A stretch of DNA of 64,000 nt from Oscillospiraceae bacterium. Lineage in GTDB: Bacteria; Bacillota; Clostridia; Oscillospirales; Acutalibacteraceae. Each line of letters opens with the position of its first letter. Position 1 is the first letter of the stretch. Position numbers and translations under genes: made by a program. Shown here in pieces: positions 1 to 8,011 of the stretch. Below the pieces are notes generated by a model. That model was not told the origin of the DNA and searched no databases. It saw only the letters and a list, made by a program, of their open reading frames with translations. The stretch lies in the NCBI GenBank assembly GCA_022650485.1, contig JALCPP010000005.1, forward strand, positions 160,476 to 224,475, written 5' to 3'.

Positions 1-213
1 CGAATCTAAAATTTGGGAGATATCATCCAGACTGACGCCGAGTTCCCGGTAAAAAAGAATTTGCTGAAGGCGTTGAACCTGTTTTTCCCCGTAAATGCGG
101 TACCCGGAGGAACTCAGTCTTGCGGGTTTGAGCAGGCCGATTTCATCGTAATACCGCAGGGTGCGCGTGCTGATGCCGGAAAGCATCGCAAATTTTTGGA
201 TTGTATATTCCAT
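1..213 (-). CDS. MerR family transcriptional regulator, N-terminal part (runs off the window)
   Basis: Reading the minus strand from an ATG at 213 gives 71 residues beginning MEYTIQKFAMLSGIS. They contain the winged-helix signature TRTLRYYDEIGLL and the following SGYRIYGEKQVQRLQQI segment typical of the MerR DNA-binding domain. The effector-binding C-terminus lies beyond the window, so the ligand cannot be named. A GAAGGGA ribosome site precedes the ATG. The start is supported further by a MerR-type promoter just upstream. MerR proteins bend long-spacer promoters and often regulate their own gene. Confidence 0.88.
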   Translation of the reverse strand, partial: MEYTIQKFAMLSGISTRTLRYYDEIGLLKPARLSSSGYRIYGEKQVQRLQQILFYRELGVSLDDISQILDS

Positions 214-234
214 GTCATCATTCCCTTCAAGAGA

Positions 235-265
235 ATCCTACCGCTTAACGCAACGGTAAAGTCAA
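235..265 (-). promoter_or_regulatory. MerR-type promoter and operator with a 19-bp spacer
   Basis: On the minus strand a -35 TTGACT (265-260) and a -10 TAGGAT (240-235) are separated by exactly 19 bp. The spacer and the first -10 bases hold an inverted repeat TACCG/CGGTA. The long spacer with an internal dyad is the hallmark of promoters that MerR regulators untwist. Here it directly precedes the merR-like gene, so autoregulation is likely. Confidence 0.75.
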
Positions 266-325
266 TACCTTTTGCTTAAATAATTGCAAAAATAAGGATA
301 AAATTTTTTAAGAATTCCGCGATGC

Positions 326-354
326 TTGTCAAACCGTGCCGTTTCGAGTATAGT
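326..354 (+). promoter_or_regulatory. Sigma-A-type promoter for the 2-hydroxyacid dehydrogenase
   Basis: TTGTCA (326-331) and TATAGT (349-354) are separated by 17 bp. The predicted start is near 361, leaving about 260 nt of untranslated leader before the ATG at 621. Confidence 0.6.
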
Positions 355-620
355 ATTAGAATAACAGACGAAAGTGTATGAATCAGCACCCTTTTTCGGG
401 ACTGTATGGCGGAATCTTATGGGGTTGCTTTTTGTTTATTTCATCCGGTATAAAATTGGATTGGGGCGGTACTCTGATTTACGGGAAGATTCTGTAAAAT
501 GGCAGCACTTTTCAACAGAGACCGCGGCAAAATCGAGTTTTGTCAATTGATTCATAATAGAGTGACAAGATCGCGCGGGGCAGCACCCCAGCGCGTATTT
601 TCTTTGAAATGAGGGACTTC
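355..620 (+). other. Long untranslated leader with a GC-rich hairpin before the start codon
   Basis: No credible ORF is visible. The notable structure is GCGCGGGG (573-580) facing CCCC-A-GCGC (586-594) around a 5-nt loop, followed by a T-rich stretch, only about 20 nt before the ribosome site GAGGG (611-615). It could act as a weak terminator or block translation. I recognise no known riboswitch class. Confidence 0.4.
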
Positions 621-1613
621 ATGCAGAAAGTACTGCTTCTTACTTCCAGAAAGAGAATAGAAAAATATACAGATTTTTCAAAAATTCCGCGCGGCTGGCA
701 GCTGGTCTTTCTCGACAGTGATTATCAGGAGGAAGCAGCCCTTGAAAAGGGAGGGGACGCGGACTATATTATTGTGGATGCAGTCAGCCCCGTTTCCAGC
801 CGTCTGATCGAACGGATGCCGAATCTTCGCTTGATTCATTCGGAAGGATCTGGTTTTAACCGGATTGATACGCAGGCCGCGCGGGAAGCGGGGGTCTATG
901 TGTGCAACAATCCGGCCCTCAACAGCGGTGCTGTGGCGGAACAGACGATTTTGCTGATGCTGGCTCTTTTGCGCCGGTTTCAGGAAGGGGACAGTCTGGT
1001 TCGCACCGGGAATCAGGGCAAGGCCAAAAGTTTGTTTATCCTGAACGGAATTCCGGAATTAAAATCATGCCATGTGGGGTTGGTCGGATTTGGACATATT
1101 GGAAAAGCAACCGCGGCCCTTCTGGCGGCGTTTGGCTCAAAAGTGAGTTATTACAGCCGTCATCGCCTGAGCGTACAGGAGGAAAAAGAACTCGGTGTCG
1201 GTTATCTGCCCCTTTCGGAACTGGCGTCTTCCTGCGATATTGTCAGCCTGCATCTGCCTGTAACGCCGGAAACGACCGGACTAATCGATCATGGCTTTTT
1301 ACAGAAAATGAAGTCTTCGGCATTCCTCATCAATACCGCAAGGGGCGAAATTGTGGATCAGGCTGCGTTGGCCCAGGCGCTGGAAGACGGAAGCATCGCC
1401 GGGGCGGGGCTGGATACATTGTACCCGGAACCGGCGGATTTTCAGAATCCGCTTTTACAGTTAAGTGAAAGCTGCAAATATCGCATTGTCTTTTCCCCTC
1501 ACATCGGAGGAACAACAGACGGAAGTTTTTACCGTATGCACCGCAATACATGGAATAATTTGTTTTTGGCGGCGGCAGGCAAACGGCCCAATAATATTGT
1601 CAATGGACTATAG
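621..1613 (+). CDS. NAD-dependent D-isomer-specific 2-hydroxyacid dehydrogenase
   Basis: The 330-residue protein oxidises or reduces a D-2-hydroxyacid with NAD(H), as in the phosphoglycerate dehydrogenase/hydroxypyruvate reductase family. The Rossmann motif GFGHIG lies near residue 155. The catalytic Arg is in NTARGE (about residue 238), the Glu in the YPEP region and the His in SPHIGG (about residue 293). There is no C-terminal ACT domain, so SerA itself is less likely and the substrate is unknown. I chose ATG 621 over the in-frame ATG 609 because GAGGG at 611-615 serves the former. The next gene follows closely and may be cotranscribed. Confidence 0.88.
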   Translation: MQKVLLLTSRKRIEKYTDFSKIPRGWQLVFLDSDYQEEAALEKGGDADYIIVDAVSPVSSRLIERMPNLRLIHSEGSGFNRIDTQAAREAGVYVCNNPALNSGAVAEQTILLMLALLRRFQEGDSLVRTGNQGKAKSLFILNGIPELKSCHVGLVGFGHIGKATAALLAAFGSKVSYYSRHRLSVQEEKELGVGYLPLSELASSCDIVSLHLPVTPETTGLIDHGFLQKMKSSAFLINTARGEIVDQAALAQALEDGSIAGAGLDTLYPEPADFQNPLLQLSESCKYRIVFSPHIGGTTDGSFYRMHRNTWNNLFLAAAGKRPNNIVNGL

Positions 1614-1669
1614 TGGCGGGGAAAACACAAAAGGAAAATCACGAACGCGGGAAGGGAAGAAAAAGCAAC

Positions 1670-2161
1670 ATGGAAAACTCCAATCAAATCATGATCCGGC
1701 CGGCAACGGAACAGGATATGGGTGCAATCCTTGGCATGATTCGCGAACTGGCGGAGTACGAAAGTATGTCGGGCGAAGTGACGGCATCTGAGCAACTGCT
1801 GACCGATACCCTGTTTCGTAAAAAAGCGGCCATGGCTTTCATTGCGGAATATAACGGGGAAGCGGCTGGATACACGATTTTCTTTTATAATATTTCCACC
1901 TTTTTGGGGCGCCCCGGTATTTATATGGAAGATTTGTTTGTAAAACCGGAGTTTCGAAAGCATGGAATCGGAACCCGTATTTTAAAAGAGCTTGCGCGGT
2001 GGGCGGAGCAAAACGGATGTGCAAGGCTTGACTGGTCCTGTCTTGACTGGAACGAGTCTTCTATCCGGTTTTATCGGGGGCTGGGTGCGGAACCGATGAG
2101 CGGCTGGACGCAGTACCGGATGGACGATACGGCAATTCAGAAGCTGCTGCACGCCGAATAG
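1670..2161 (+). CDS. GNAT N-acetyltransferase, diamine/spermidine acetyltransferase-like
   Basis: This 163-residue single GNAT domain transfers acetyl from acetyl-CoA to an amine. The segments IYMEDLFVKPEFR and GIGTRILKELARWA form the acetyl-CoA binding motif A. DWNESSIRFYRGLGAEP is motif B and resembles eukaryote-type spermidine/spermine (SSAT) and diamine acetyltransferases. The start is ATG 1670, preceded by GAAGGGA. A longer GTG-initiated frame from 1613 would add a basic, non-conserved tail and overlap the upstream stop. The substrate is inferred from similarity only. Confidence 0.85.
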   Translation: MENSNQIMIRPATEQDMGAILGMIRELAEYESMSGEVTASEQLLTDTLFRKKAAMAFIAEYNGEAAGYTIFFYNISTFLGRPGIYMEDLFVKPEFRKHGIGTRILKELARWAEQNGCARLDWSCLDWNESSIRFYRGLGAEPMSGWTQYRMDDTAIQKLLHAE

Positions 2162-2250
2162 ACAGATTTTTTAGTGAAAAATTTGATCTTTCCCAAAAAG
2201 TTTTTCTGAAACGCTGCGGCGGAACATAGAATAAACCGGGAGGGATCAAT

Positions 2251-2943
2251 ATGAGTTTGCCCAACAGCAGTACCGAAGTAGTATTTCAGGAAAAGCATCG
2301 TGAATTTAACTACCGTGGTACCGTCGTTCTAACGTTGTCTGTTCAGTTCCCTGTCATCAGGCTGAATGGGAATCCCCAGGCACAGGCCAGAATCAATTCC
2401 AGATTTCGGGCACAGGCGTCCGATTTTTCCAGGTATGCGGCGGGCACACTGTACCGTCAGGCTGTTCGGGATTATCACAGTGCACAAGAACACAACTATC
2501 CGTTCCGGGCGTATGATGCCGTCATGAAATATGAAATTACATTGAATCAGGATTGCTATCTCAGTACTTATCGGGACCGCTACGAGTTTACGGGGGGTGC
2601 GCACGGGAACACCGTCAGGGCTTCCGACACGTTCAGCCTGCAGAGCGGAAGAAGATTTGCCTTGTCCCATTTTTTTGCACCCGGGGTGAATTACCGCAGA
2701 ATGGTGGCAGCTGAAATTCTGAAACAGGCGGAACAAAATATGCTGCAAAATCCCGGAATCTATTTTGATGATTACAAGCATTTGATTTTAAAGTATTTTA
2801 AGCCTGAAAATTATTACCTGACTCCCGATGGAGTTGCCATTTACTACCAGCAATATGAGATTGCTCCTTATGCAACCGGTATTGTTACGTTTATAATCCC
2901 GTATGACATCCTTGGAATGGAGCTTTCCTGCTGGAGCAGATGA
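2251..2943 (+). CDS. DUF3298 (RsiV-like) domain protein
   Basis: The 230 residues include the features of the DUF4163/DUF3298 family: TGGAHGNT (about residue 116) and a C-terminal YYLTPDGVAIYYQQYEIAPYA segment ending near FIIPYDIL. In Bacillus RsiV this domain is the extracytoplasmic lysozyme-sensing part of an anti-sigma factor. Here no signal peptide or membrane segment is visible and no sigma gene is adjacent, so it is a soluble stand-alone version of unknown role. GGGAGGG precedes ATG 2251, and a strong terminator follows. Confidence 0.75.
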   Translation: MSLPNSSTEVVFQEKHREFNYRGTVVLTLSVQFPVIRLNGNPQAQARINSRFRAQASDFSRYAAGTLYRQAVRDYHSAQEHNYPFRAYDAVMKYEITLNQDCYLSTYRDRYEFTGGAHGNTVRASDTFSLQSGRRFALSHFFAPGVNYRRMVAAEILKQAEQNMLQNPGIYFDDYKHLILKYFKPENYYLTPDGVAIYYQQYEIAPYATGIVTFIIPYDILGMELSCWSR

Positions 2944-2964
2944 TTTTGCTGGGGCAAAGAGTGA

Positions 2965-2995
2965 CGGGGCGGCTTTTTCGCCGCCCGCCGTTTTT
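2965..2995 (+). terminator. Rho-independent terminator after the DUF3298 gene
   Basis: GGGCGGC (2967-2973) pairs with GCCGCCC (2980-2986) around a TTTTTC loop. A T5 run follows at 2991-2995. Confidence 0.75.
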
Positions 2996-3097
2996 GAATG
3001 CGGCAGAGTTATTGCCGCTGCTTGAGATATGAAAATGACATTAATATCGATTTTATAATTATAATAATGTAGTATAGTGACAGAAAGAGGAACATCT

Positions 3098-4456
3098 TTG
3101 AAACTTGAATTTTTGCATCAGGGGACCGAACAGCGCAGGGAACTGATCCTTCACGGCAATGTGCTGCAAACGCTTTTGATGCTGTCTCTGCCGACTCTGA
3201 TGATGAGCGTGATTCAGGCACTGCTTCCGCTGTCGGACGGCCTTTTTATCAATAATGCCGCAGGCACACTGGTTGCCAGTGCGGTTACATACAGTGAGCC
3301 GGTCATCAATATGATGATTGCGCTGGCGCAGGGGATCAGCGTGGCTGCCATGGCGATTATCGGACAGGCTAACGGTCAGGGCAATCTGGAACGAGTCAGG
3401 CACATTTGCGTGCAGGTAGTGGCGTTTTCTTCTGTTGTTGGGCTTTGTGCCGCGCCTTTCGCAGCATTGACGGCATTTCCCGTAGCGGCGAATGTAGACC
3501 CTGAAATTTCCCATAATGTATTTCTTTACATCAGCCTTTATGCGTTTGTACTGCCATTTTCTTTTTTGGAAAGTATCTATAACGCTATTAAAAACGCCAC
3601 GGGCAAGCCGGAAGCAACCTTTATTCGAATGGTGCTTTTGCTTGTACTGAAAATTCTGTTTAATATGGTGTTTGTTGCTTTGCTTCGTCTGGAAATTGTA
3701 GGTTGTATTCTCGCTTCTCTCTGTTCCAACATTCTTATTTGCGTCTGGATGTTTTACGAACTGTTTGTAAAGAGGGGAGAGGACAAGCTGTCACTGCATG
3801 GGTTTCACTTTGACCGCGATTTAATCCGGCAGCTTGTCAGGGTTGGTATTCCGGCTATGCTTGCCAGTCTGATGATGAATCTGGGCTTTTTCCTGATTAA
3901 CTACGAAACGCAGAAGTACGGTGCGATTGTTCTGAATGGTCAGGGAATTGCAAACAATATTTCGGAGGTATGTTTTAATCTTCCGGCGGCATTTGGCGCT
4001 GCGGTGACGACGATGGTAAGTATCAACATCGGGGCCAATCAGATTTCAAATGCGAAGCGTTCCTGCTGGATGGGCTGCGCGGCGAGCGTGGTAACGGCGC
4101 TCGCGGTGATTGCGTTAATTGTACCGCTTTCTTCTCATTTGACGGTGTTGTTTACCCAAAGGGCGGATGTTCTCGACATTGCAAACCGGGCGCTGCATAT
4201 CTATACTTATTCCGTGGTGGGGTTTGGTGTCTGCATGGCGGTGCAGGGCGCTTTTATCGGTCTGGGAAAGACAATGGTTCCGCTCTTTGTCGGGGTTCTG
4301 CGTATCTGGTTTTTACGGTACATTTTCATTCTTGCAACGGAACAGGCACTGGAGTATTATTCGGTGTTTTGGGGGAACCTGTTTTCAAATTATACGGCGG
4401 CGGTGATTTCCATTATTCTGATTTGGCGGACCAAATGGGTTTCAACGCTGCAATAA
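3098..4456 (+). CDS. MATE family multidrug/metabolite efflux transporter
   Basis: The roughly 452-residue integral membrane protein has about twelve hydrophobic segments in two similar halves and a MATE-like opening (MLSLPTLMMSVIQALLPLSDG). The family exports cationic drugs or metabolites using a Na+ or H+ gradient. The start is taken as TTG 3098 because AGAGG (3086-3090) lies 7 nt before it. The longer GTG frame at 3077 has no ribosome site. The gene stands alone, with an AT-rich upstream region and a shared terminator downstream. The substrate is unknown. Confidence 0.88.
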   Translation: MKLEFLHQGTEQRRELILHGNVLQTLLMLSLPTLMMSVIQALLPLSDGLFINNAAGTLVASAVTYSEPVINMMIALAQGISVAAMAIIGQANGQGNLERVRHICVQVVAFSSVVGLCAAPFAALTAFPVAANVDPEISHNVFLYISLYAFVLPFSFLESIYNAIKNATGKPEATFIRMVLLLVLKILFNMVFVALLRLEIVGCILASLCSNILICVWMFYELFVKRGEDKLSLHGFHFDRDLIRQLVRVGIPAMLASLMMNLGFFLINYETQKYGAIVLNGQGIANNISEVCFNLPAAFGAAVTTMVSINIGANQISNAKRSCWMGCAASVVTALAVIALIVPLSSHLTVLFTQRADVLDIANRALHIYTYSVVGFGVCMAVQGAFIGLGKTMVPLFVGVLRIWFLRYIFILATEQALEYYSVFWGNLFSNYTAAVISIILIWRTKWVSTLQ

Positions 4457-4475
4457 CCGGAAATGGCAAAAACAA

Positions 4476-4518
4476 GCCCGTCCAAGAGATCCCTGTTTTA
4501 GGGAACGCCTGGACGGGC
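4476..4518. terminator. Bidirectional hairpin between convergent genes
   Basis: GCCCGTCCA (4476-4484) is perfectly complementary to TGGACGGGC (4510-4518). It sits between the ends of the MATE gene (plus) and the small GNAT gene (minus), with A/T tracts on both sides. Confidence 0.7.
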
Positions 4519-4530
4519 AGTTTACTGATA

Positions 4531-4830
4531 TTACATTTTTTTATCGTTGGCTGCCAGAACATCGGCAAATTCTTTGTGCTGTGCGAACCATTGAATCGCG
4601 TAGGAGCAGGTCAACTCCGCTTTTTTGCCGCTGGAACGAAGTGCTTCGGCAGTTGCTTCCATCAGTTTTGCGGCGGCCCCCCGGCCGCGCAGGACCGGAT
4701 CGACAAAGGTGTGGTTGATTGTAACAACACCCGCTCTGCTTCGCGGAAACGTTACTTCCGCAATGATTTTTCCGGTCTGGTCCGCAGAGTAAATTCTTCC
4801 CGGTTCATATTTTAATTCCGTGCGGTTCAC
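4531..4830 (-). CDS. Small GNAT-like acetyltransferase (YjdJ/Acetyltransf_CG type)
   Basis: This 99-residue minimal GNAT domain has the family signature INHTFVDPVLRGRGAAAKLM and the closing ELTCSYAIQWFAQH. The class lacks the N-terminal part of full GNATs, and its substrate is unknown. The GTG start at 4830 matches the usual N-terminus of relatives, although the ribosome site (AATGAG) is almost adjacent and poor. The frame stays open upstream, so a longer form is not excluded. rnhA lies upstream on the same strand, about 130 nt away. Confidence 0.78.
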   Translation of the reverse strand: MNRTELKYEPGRIYSADQTGKIIAEVTFPRSRAGVVTINHTFVDPVLRGRGAAAKLMEATAEALRSSGKKAELTCSYAIQWFAQHKEFADVLAANDKKM

Positions 4831-4963
4831 CTCATTTGACAGAATATGATGTTTGTCCTGTTTGATGCAGGCCGGTGGGCGGTAGAAAGCAGGGAACGTA
4901 TCCCGAGTGGCTGTTTAGCTGGGAACTGCTTTTAGAAATAAACAGCTGTGTTCTTGCGAATAT

Positions 4964-5416
4964 TTACCGGGCTCCCGCACTTTTCCACTTTTCCGATTCC
5001 GCGACAGCCAGCTGGTCGCAGATTTCGTTTTCCGGGTGCCCCGCATGTCCTTTGACCCACTGAATGGTTACATGGTGTATCTCCAGAAGCTCCAGCAGAG
5101 TTCCCCATAAATCGCTGTTCAGCGCCGGCTTTTTATCCGATTTGATCCAGCCGCGCTTTTTCCAGCCTTTGGCCCAGCCTTTTGAGATGGCGTCGCATAC
5201 ATATTTGGAATCGCTGGTCAGGACAACCTCGCATGGCTCCCGAAGCTGCCGCAGTGCTTCAATCACGCCGGTCAGTTCCATCCTGTTGTTGGTCGTTTCG
5301 GCTTCACCGCCGCTGATTCTTTTTTCCCGGCCGCCGTAGCGCAGGACCGCGCCCCAGCCGCCAGGCCCCGGATTCCCGCTGCATGCGCCGTCTGTGAATA
5401 TTTCTACCTGCTTCAT
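4964..5416 (-). CDS. rnhA: Ribonuclease HI
   Basis: This 150-residue cytoplasmic enzyme cuts the RNA strand of RNA-DNA hybrids, for example at primers and R-loops. The four metal-binding carboxylates are visible as D9 ([16 protein letters not shown]), E47 (NNRMELTG), D69 (LTSDSKYV) and D134 (NEICDQLA). The flexible-loop His124 is also present. The [12 protein letters not shown] basic protrusion that grips the hybrid, as in the E. coli enzyme, is intact. The length is normal for the family. The adjacent GNAT gene may share its transcript. Confidence 0.95.
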   Translation of the reverse strand: MKQVEIFTDGACSGNPGPGGWGAVLRYGGREKRISGGEAETTNNRMELTGVIEALRQLREPCEVVLTSDSKYVCDAISKGWAKGWKKRGWIKSDKKPALNSDLWGTLLELLEIHHVTIQWVKGHAGHPENEICDQLAVAESEKWKSAGAR

Positions 5417-5560
5417 TGTATCACCCTGTGTCCTTCTGTTTTTCTGTCATTATAGCACACGGGTTTCATGCGTACAAATTTAGGGGGGCATGTTTCGGCG
5501 GACCGGATTTTTTTTATCCATCTGGTTTAGAAGACCGGCAATTGGTCATAATAAAATTTG

Positions 5561-5589
5561 TTGACAGTCTTTGGGAATCAAGGTACAAT
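5561..5589 (+). promoter_or_regulatory. Strong sigma-A promoter for the rnjA operon
   Basis: A perfect TTGACA (5561-5566), a 17-bp spacer and TACAAT (5584-5589) are present. Transcription would start near 5596, giving a leader of about 200 nt. No known riboswitch is recognised in it, but it carries a short ORF (5742-5804). Confidence 0.8.
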
Positions 5590-5741
5590 ATATAGGATAT
5601 TAGCATTTGAATTTTAGCAATTCGCGGGTGTAATCCGCTTTTTAGCGTATATATTAACATATAAAAATGCAGTTCAATTACATTTTTGCGCGGGCTCGGT
5701 GCAGCGTAAAAGGTAAATTAATAGAGGAGAGCCAGATCCGT

Positions 5742-5804
5742 TTGAACCGATTGTCAACGGATTCTATATGGTTGTGCCCAAAAACGATGGAGGTTATTTT
5801 GTGA
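5742..5804 (+). CDS. Candidate 20-codon leader ORF overlapping the rnjA start
   Basis: A TTG at 5742, preceded by GAGGAG (about 5724-5729), opens a 20-codon frame (MNRLSTDSIWLCPKTMEVIL). Its TGA (5802-5804) overlaps the GTG start of rnjA in the tetranucleotide GTGA. Such an overlap usually means translational coupling. There is no homology to support it, and it may be chance. Confidence 0.3.
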   Translation: MNRLSTDSIWLCPKTMEVIL

Positions 5805-7981
5805 CAGAAAAAAAATTAAATATGGATTCGGCTGATCGCCAGGGAGAGAAAAATCAAAAAGCCGAAATGCCGCAGGGAAAGCATCCCGGGCTTTATCAAA
5901 AGATTACTCCCCCGAAAAGTGCCGCACAAAAGCAGGAACAGGCACATCCGGCTGCGCGGCAGAACAGACGCTCCGGTACGAAGAAAAATGCGGGGGAAAA
6001 GAAGAACGCTGCCCCGCATCGGCCCGCCCGCCAGCCGGCACAGTCAAAGCAGCAGGGTACGGAGAGTCAGCAGAAGGCTGATTCCACCCAGCAGGCCGGA
6101 ACGAAGGCACAACCCAAAGCGCAGCCAAAGGCGCAAAAGGGTTCCCGTCAGAAAAGCGGGGAAAAGCCGCGCGGCGGAAGGCGGAAAAATGCTTCGAAAG
6201 AACCGATGACGGCAATTCAGAAAACGGTTCAGAAGTACCTGACGGAACAGGATGCACGGGAAAAGAAGGAAGCGGCCGCTCAAAAAAGCAAACGGGGCCG
6301 CAGGGGCCGCAAAGGGCCGAAAAAGCCGTCTATCCGCGCATATTTTCTCGGCGGCTTAAATGAAGTCGGGAAAAACTTCACGTTGTATGAATGTGAAAAC
6401 GATATGGTCATTGTAGACTGCGGCATGGCTTTTCCGGACGGCGATATGCTCGGTGTGGATCTAGTTCTTCCAGATTTCACGTTTGTGGAGCGGAATGCGG
6501 AACATATCCGCGGAATTGTACTGACCCACGGGCATGAAGATCATATCGGGGCACTGCCATATCTGCTAAAAAAAATTAATGTGCCGATTTACGGTACTCC
6601 GTTCACATTGGCACTGATCAACAGCAAGTTAAAAGAGCACGGACTTCAAAATTCCGTTAAAGCGGTTGTCATTCAGCCCGGTGAGCATGCACAGCTTGGG
6701 TGCATGGACATTGAATTTATCCACGTGAACCACTCTGTTCCGGATGCGGTCTCCGTTGCCATTCATTCCCCCGCGGGCGTGATTGTTCATACGGGCGATT
6801 TTAAGATTGACTGCACGCCGGCACAGGGGAAAATGATTGATTTGGGCCGGTTTGCCCAGCTTGGAAACGAAGGTGTTCTGGCCCTTTTCTCCGATTCAAC
6901 AAATGCGGAGCGGGAAGGGTATACCAAATCCGAAAAAAAGGTTGACAGCTGTTTTGACATGCTGTTTAAGCGCGCGCAGGACAACCGTATTATTATTGCG
7001 ACATTTGCTTCCAATGTCAGCCGTGTGCAGCAGATTATCAATTGTGCTGTGAAATACGGGCGCAAGGTTGCTCTTTCCGGCAGAAGCATGGTCAATGTCA
7101 TGACGATCGGTGTGGAACTCGGATATCTGGATGTCCCCAAAGGGGTGCTGATCGATATCGACATGATTAACCGCTACCCCAAAAATAAAATTGTTCTTGT
7201 TACGACCGGCAGTCAGGGCGAACCGATGAGCGCTTTGACGAGAATGGCTTTTGCAGACCACCGCAAAGTAGAAGTCGGTCCTGACGATTGCATCATCATC
7301 TCTGCCCGTCCGATTCCGGGTAATGAGAAAACTATCGGAAATGTGATTGATGAGCTGATGAAACGCGGCTGCCGCGTCGTCTATGAATCTATGTATGAAG
7401 TCCATGTTTCCGGTCATGCCTGCCAAGAGGAACTGAAGCTGATGCAGGGCATTGTCAAACCAAAATATTTTATTCCTGTTCACGGCGAACAGAAAATGCT
7501 GCGTAAAAACGCGGAGCTGTCCTATTCCATGGGACGTGACCCCAAGAATGTATTTATTGGGGATAACGGAGACGTGGTGGAACTTAACGAAGACTATATG
7601 AAGCGCCTTGCTCCGGTTCCGGCCGGTCGGGTTTTGGTGGACGGCCTGGGGGTCGGCGATGTCGGCAGTGTTGTACTGCGGGACCGCAAGCATCTTGCTG
7701 AAGACGGCCTGATTGTGGTTGTCTGCACCATTTCCTGCACGGACGGTCATATCATATCGGGACCGGACGTGGTTTCCCGTGGATTTGTCTATGTGCGGGA
7801 GTCCGAACCGCTGATTGATGAAGCGCGCGATCTGGTTACTTCTGTTTTACAGGAATGCGCGGAAAAGAGAATCCATGACTGGGGAACTTTGAAGACCCGA
7901 ATCAAAGACGAACTGTCCAGATTGCTGTACAGCCGTACGCGCCGCAGTCCGATGGTCCTGCCGATCATCATGGAAGTGTAA
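5801..7981 (+). CDS. rnjA: Ribonuclease J with a long basic N-terminal extension
   Basis: This 726-residue metallo-beta-lactamase/beta-CASP nuclease has 5'-exo- and endonuclease activity and is central to mRNA decay and rRNA maturation in Firmicutes. The zinc motif HGHEDH lies at about residues 243-248, followed by VNHSVPDA, HTGDFKID and the later beta-CASP motifs (TTGSQGEPMSAL, RPIPGNE, HVSGHA, PVHGE). The first ~175 residues precede the catalytic core and are rich in K, Q, A, P and R with a repeated KAQPKAQPKAQK. They are probably disordered and RNA-binding. GTG 5801 is chosen because GGAGG (5789-5793) lies 7 nt upstream. It is first in an operon with gdpP. Confidence 0.93.
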   Translation: MTEKKLNMDSADRQGEKNQKAEMPQGKHPGLYQKITPPKSAAQKQEQAHPAARQNRRSGTKKNAGEKKNAAPHRPARQPAQSKQQGTESQQKADSTQQAGTKAQPKAQPKAQKGSRQKSGEKPRGGRRKNASKEPMTAIQKTVQKYLTEQDAREKKEAAAQKSKRGRRGRKGPKKPSIRAYFLGGLNEVGKNFTLYECENDMVIVDCGMAFPDGDMLGVDLVLPDFTFVERNAEHIRGIVLTHGHEDHIGALPYLLKKINVPIYGTPFTLALINSKLKEHGLQNSVKAVVIQPGEHAQLGCMDIEFIHVNHSVPDAVSVAIHSPAGVIVHTGDFKIDCTPAQGKMIDLGRFAQLGNEGVLALFSDSTNAEREGYTKSEKKVDSCFDMLFKRAQDNRIIIATFASNVSRVQQIINCAVKYGRKVALSGRSMVNVMTIGVELGYLDVPKGVLIDIDMINRYPKNKIVLVTTGSQGEPMSALTRMAFADHRKVEVGPDDCIIISARPIPGNEKTIGNVIDELMKRGCRVVYESMYEVHVSGHACQEELKLMQGIVKPKYFIPVHGEQKMLRKNAELSYSMGRDPKNVFIGDNGDVVELNEDYMKRLAPVPAGRVLVDGLGVGDVGSVVLRDRKHLAEDGLIVVVCTISCTDGHIISGPDVVSRGFVYVRESEPLIDEARDLVTSVLQECAEKRIHDWGTLKTRIKDELSRLLYSRTRRSPMVLPIIMEV

Positions 7982-8011
7982 CAGTCCCGGACAGTCTAAG
8001 GGGTAATCAGT

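Noticed and set aside
355..620. T-box or riboswitch in the dehydrogenase leader
   Set aside because: There is an ACCGCGG string near 521 and a hairpin at 573-594, but the T-box core (AGGGTGGNACCGCG) and any specifier loop are missing, and no other known class fits.
4369..4815. 148-codon plus-strand ORF
   Set aside because: It is antisense to the GNAT gene and crosses the bidirectional terminator. No ribosome site or family.
5768..5800. ATG 5768 as the rnjA start
   Set aside because: No ribosome site precedes it, whereas GTG 5801 has GGAGG at ideal spacing.
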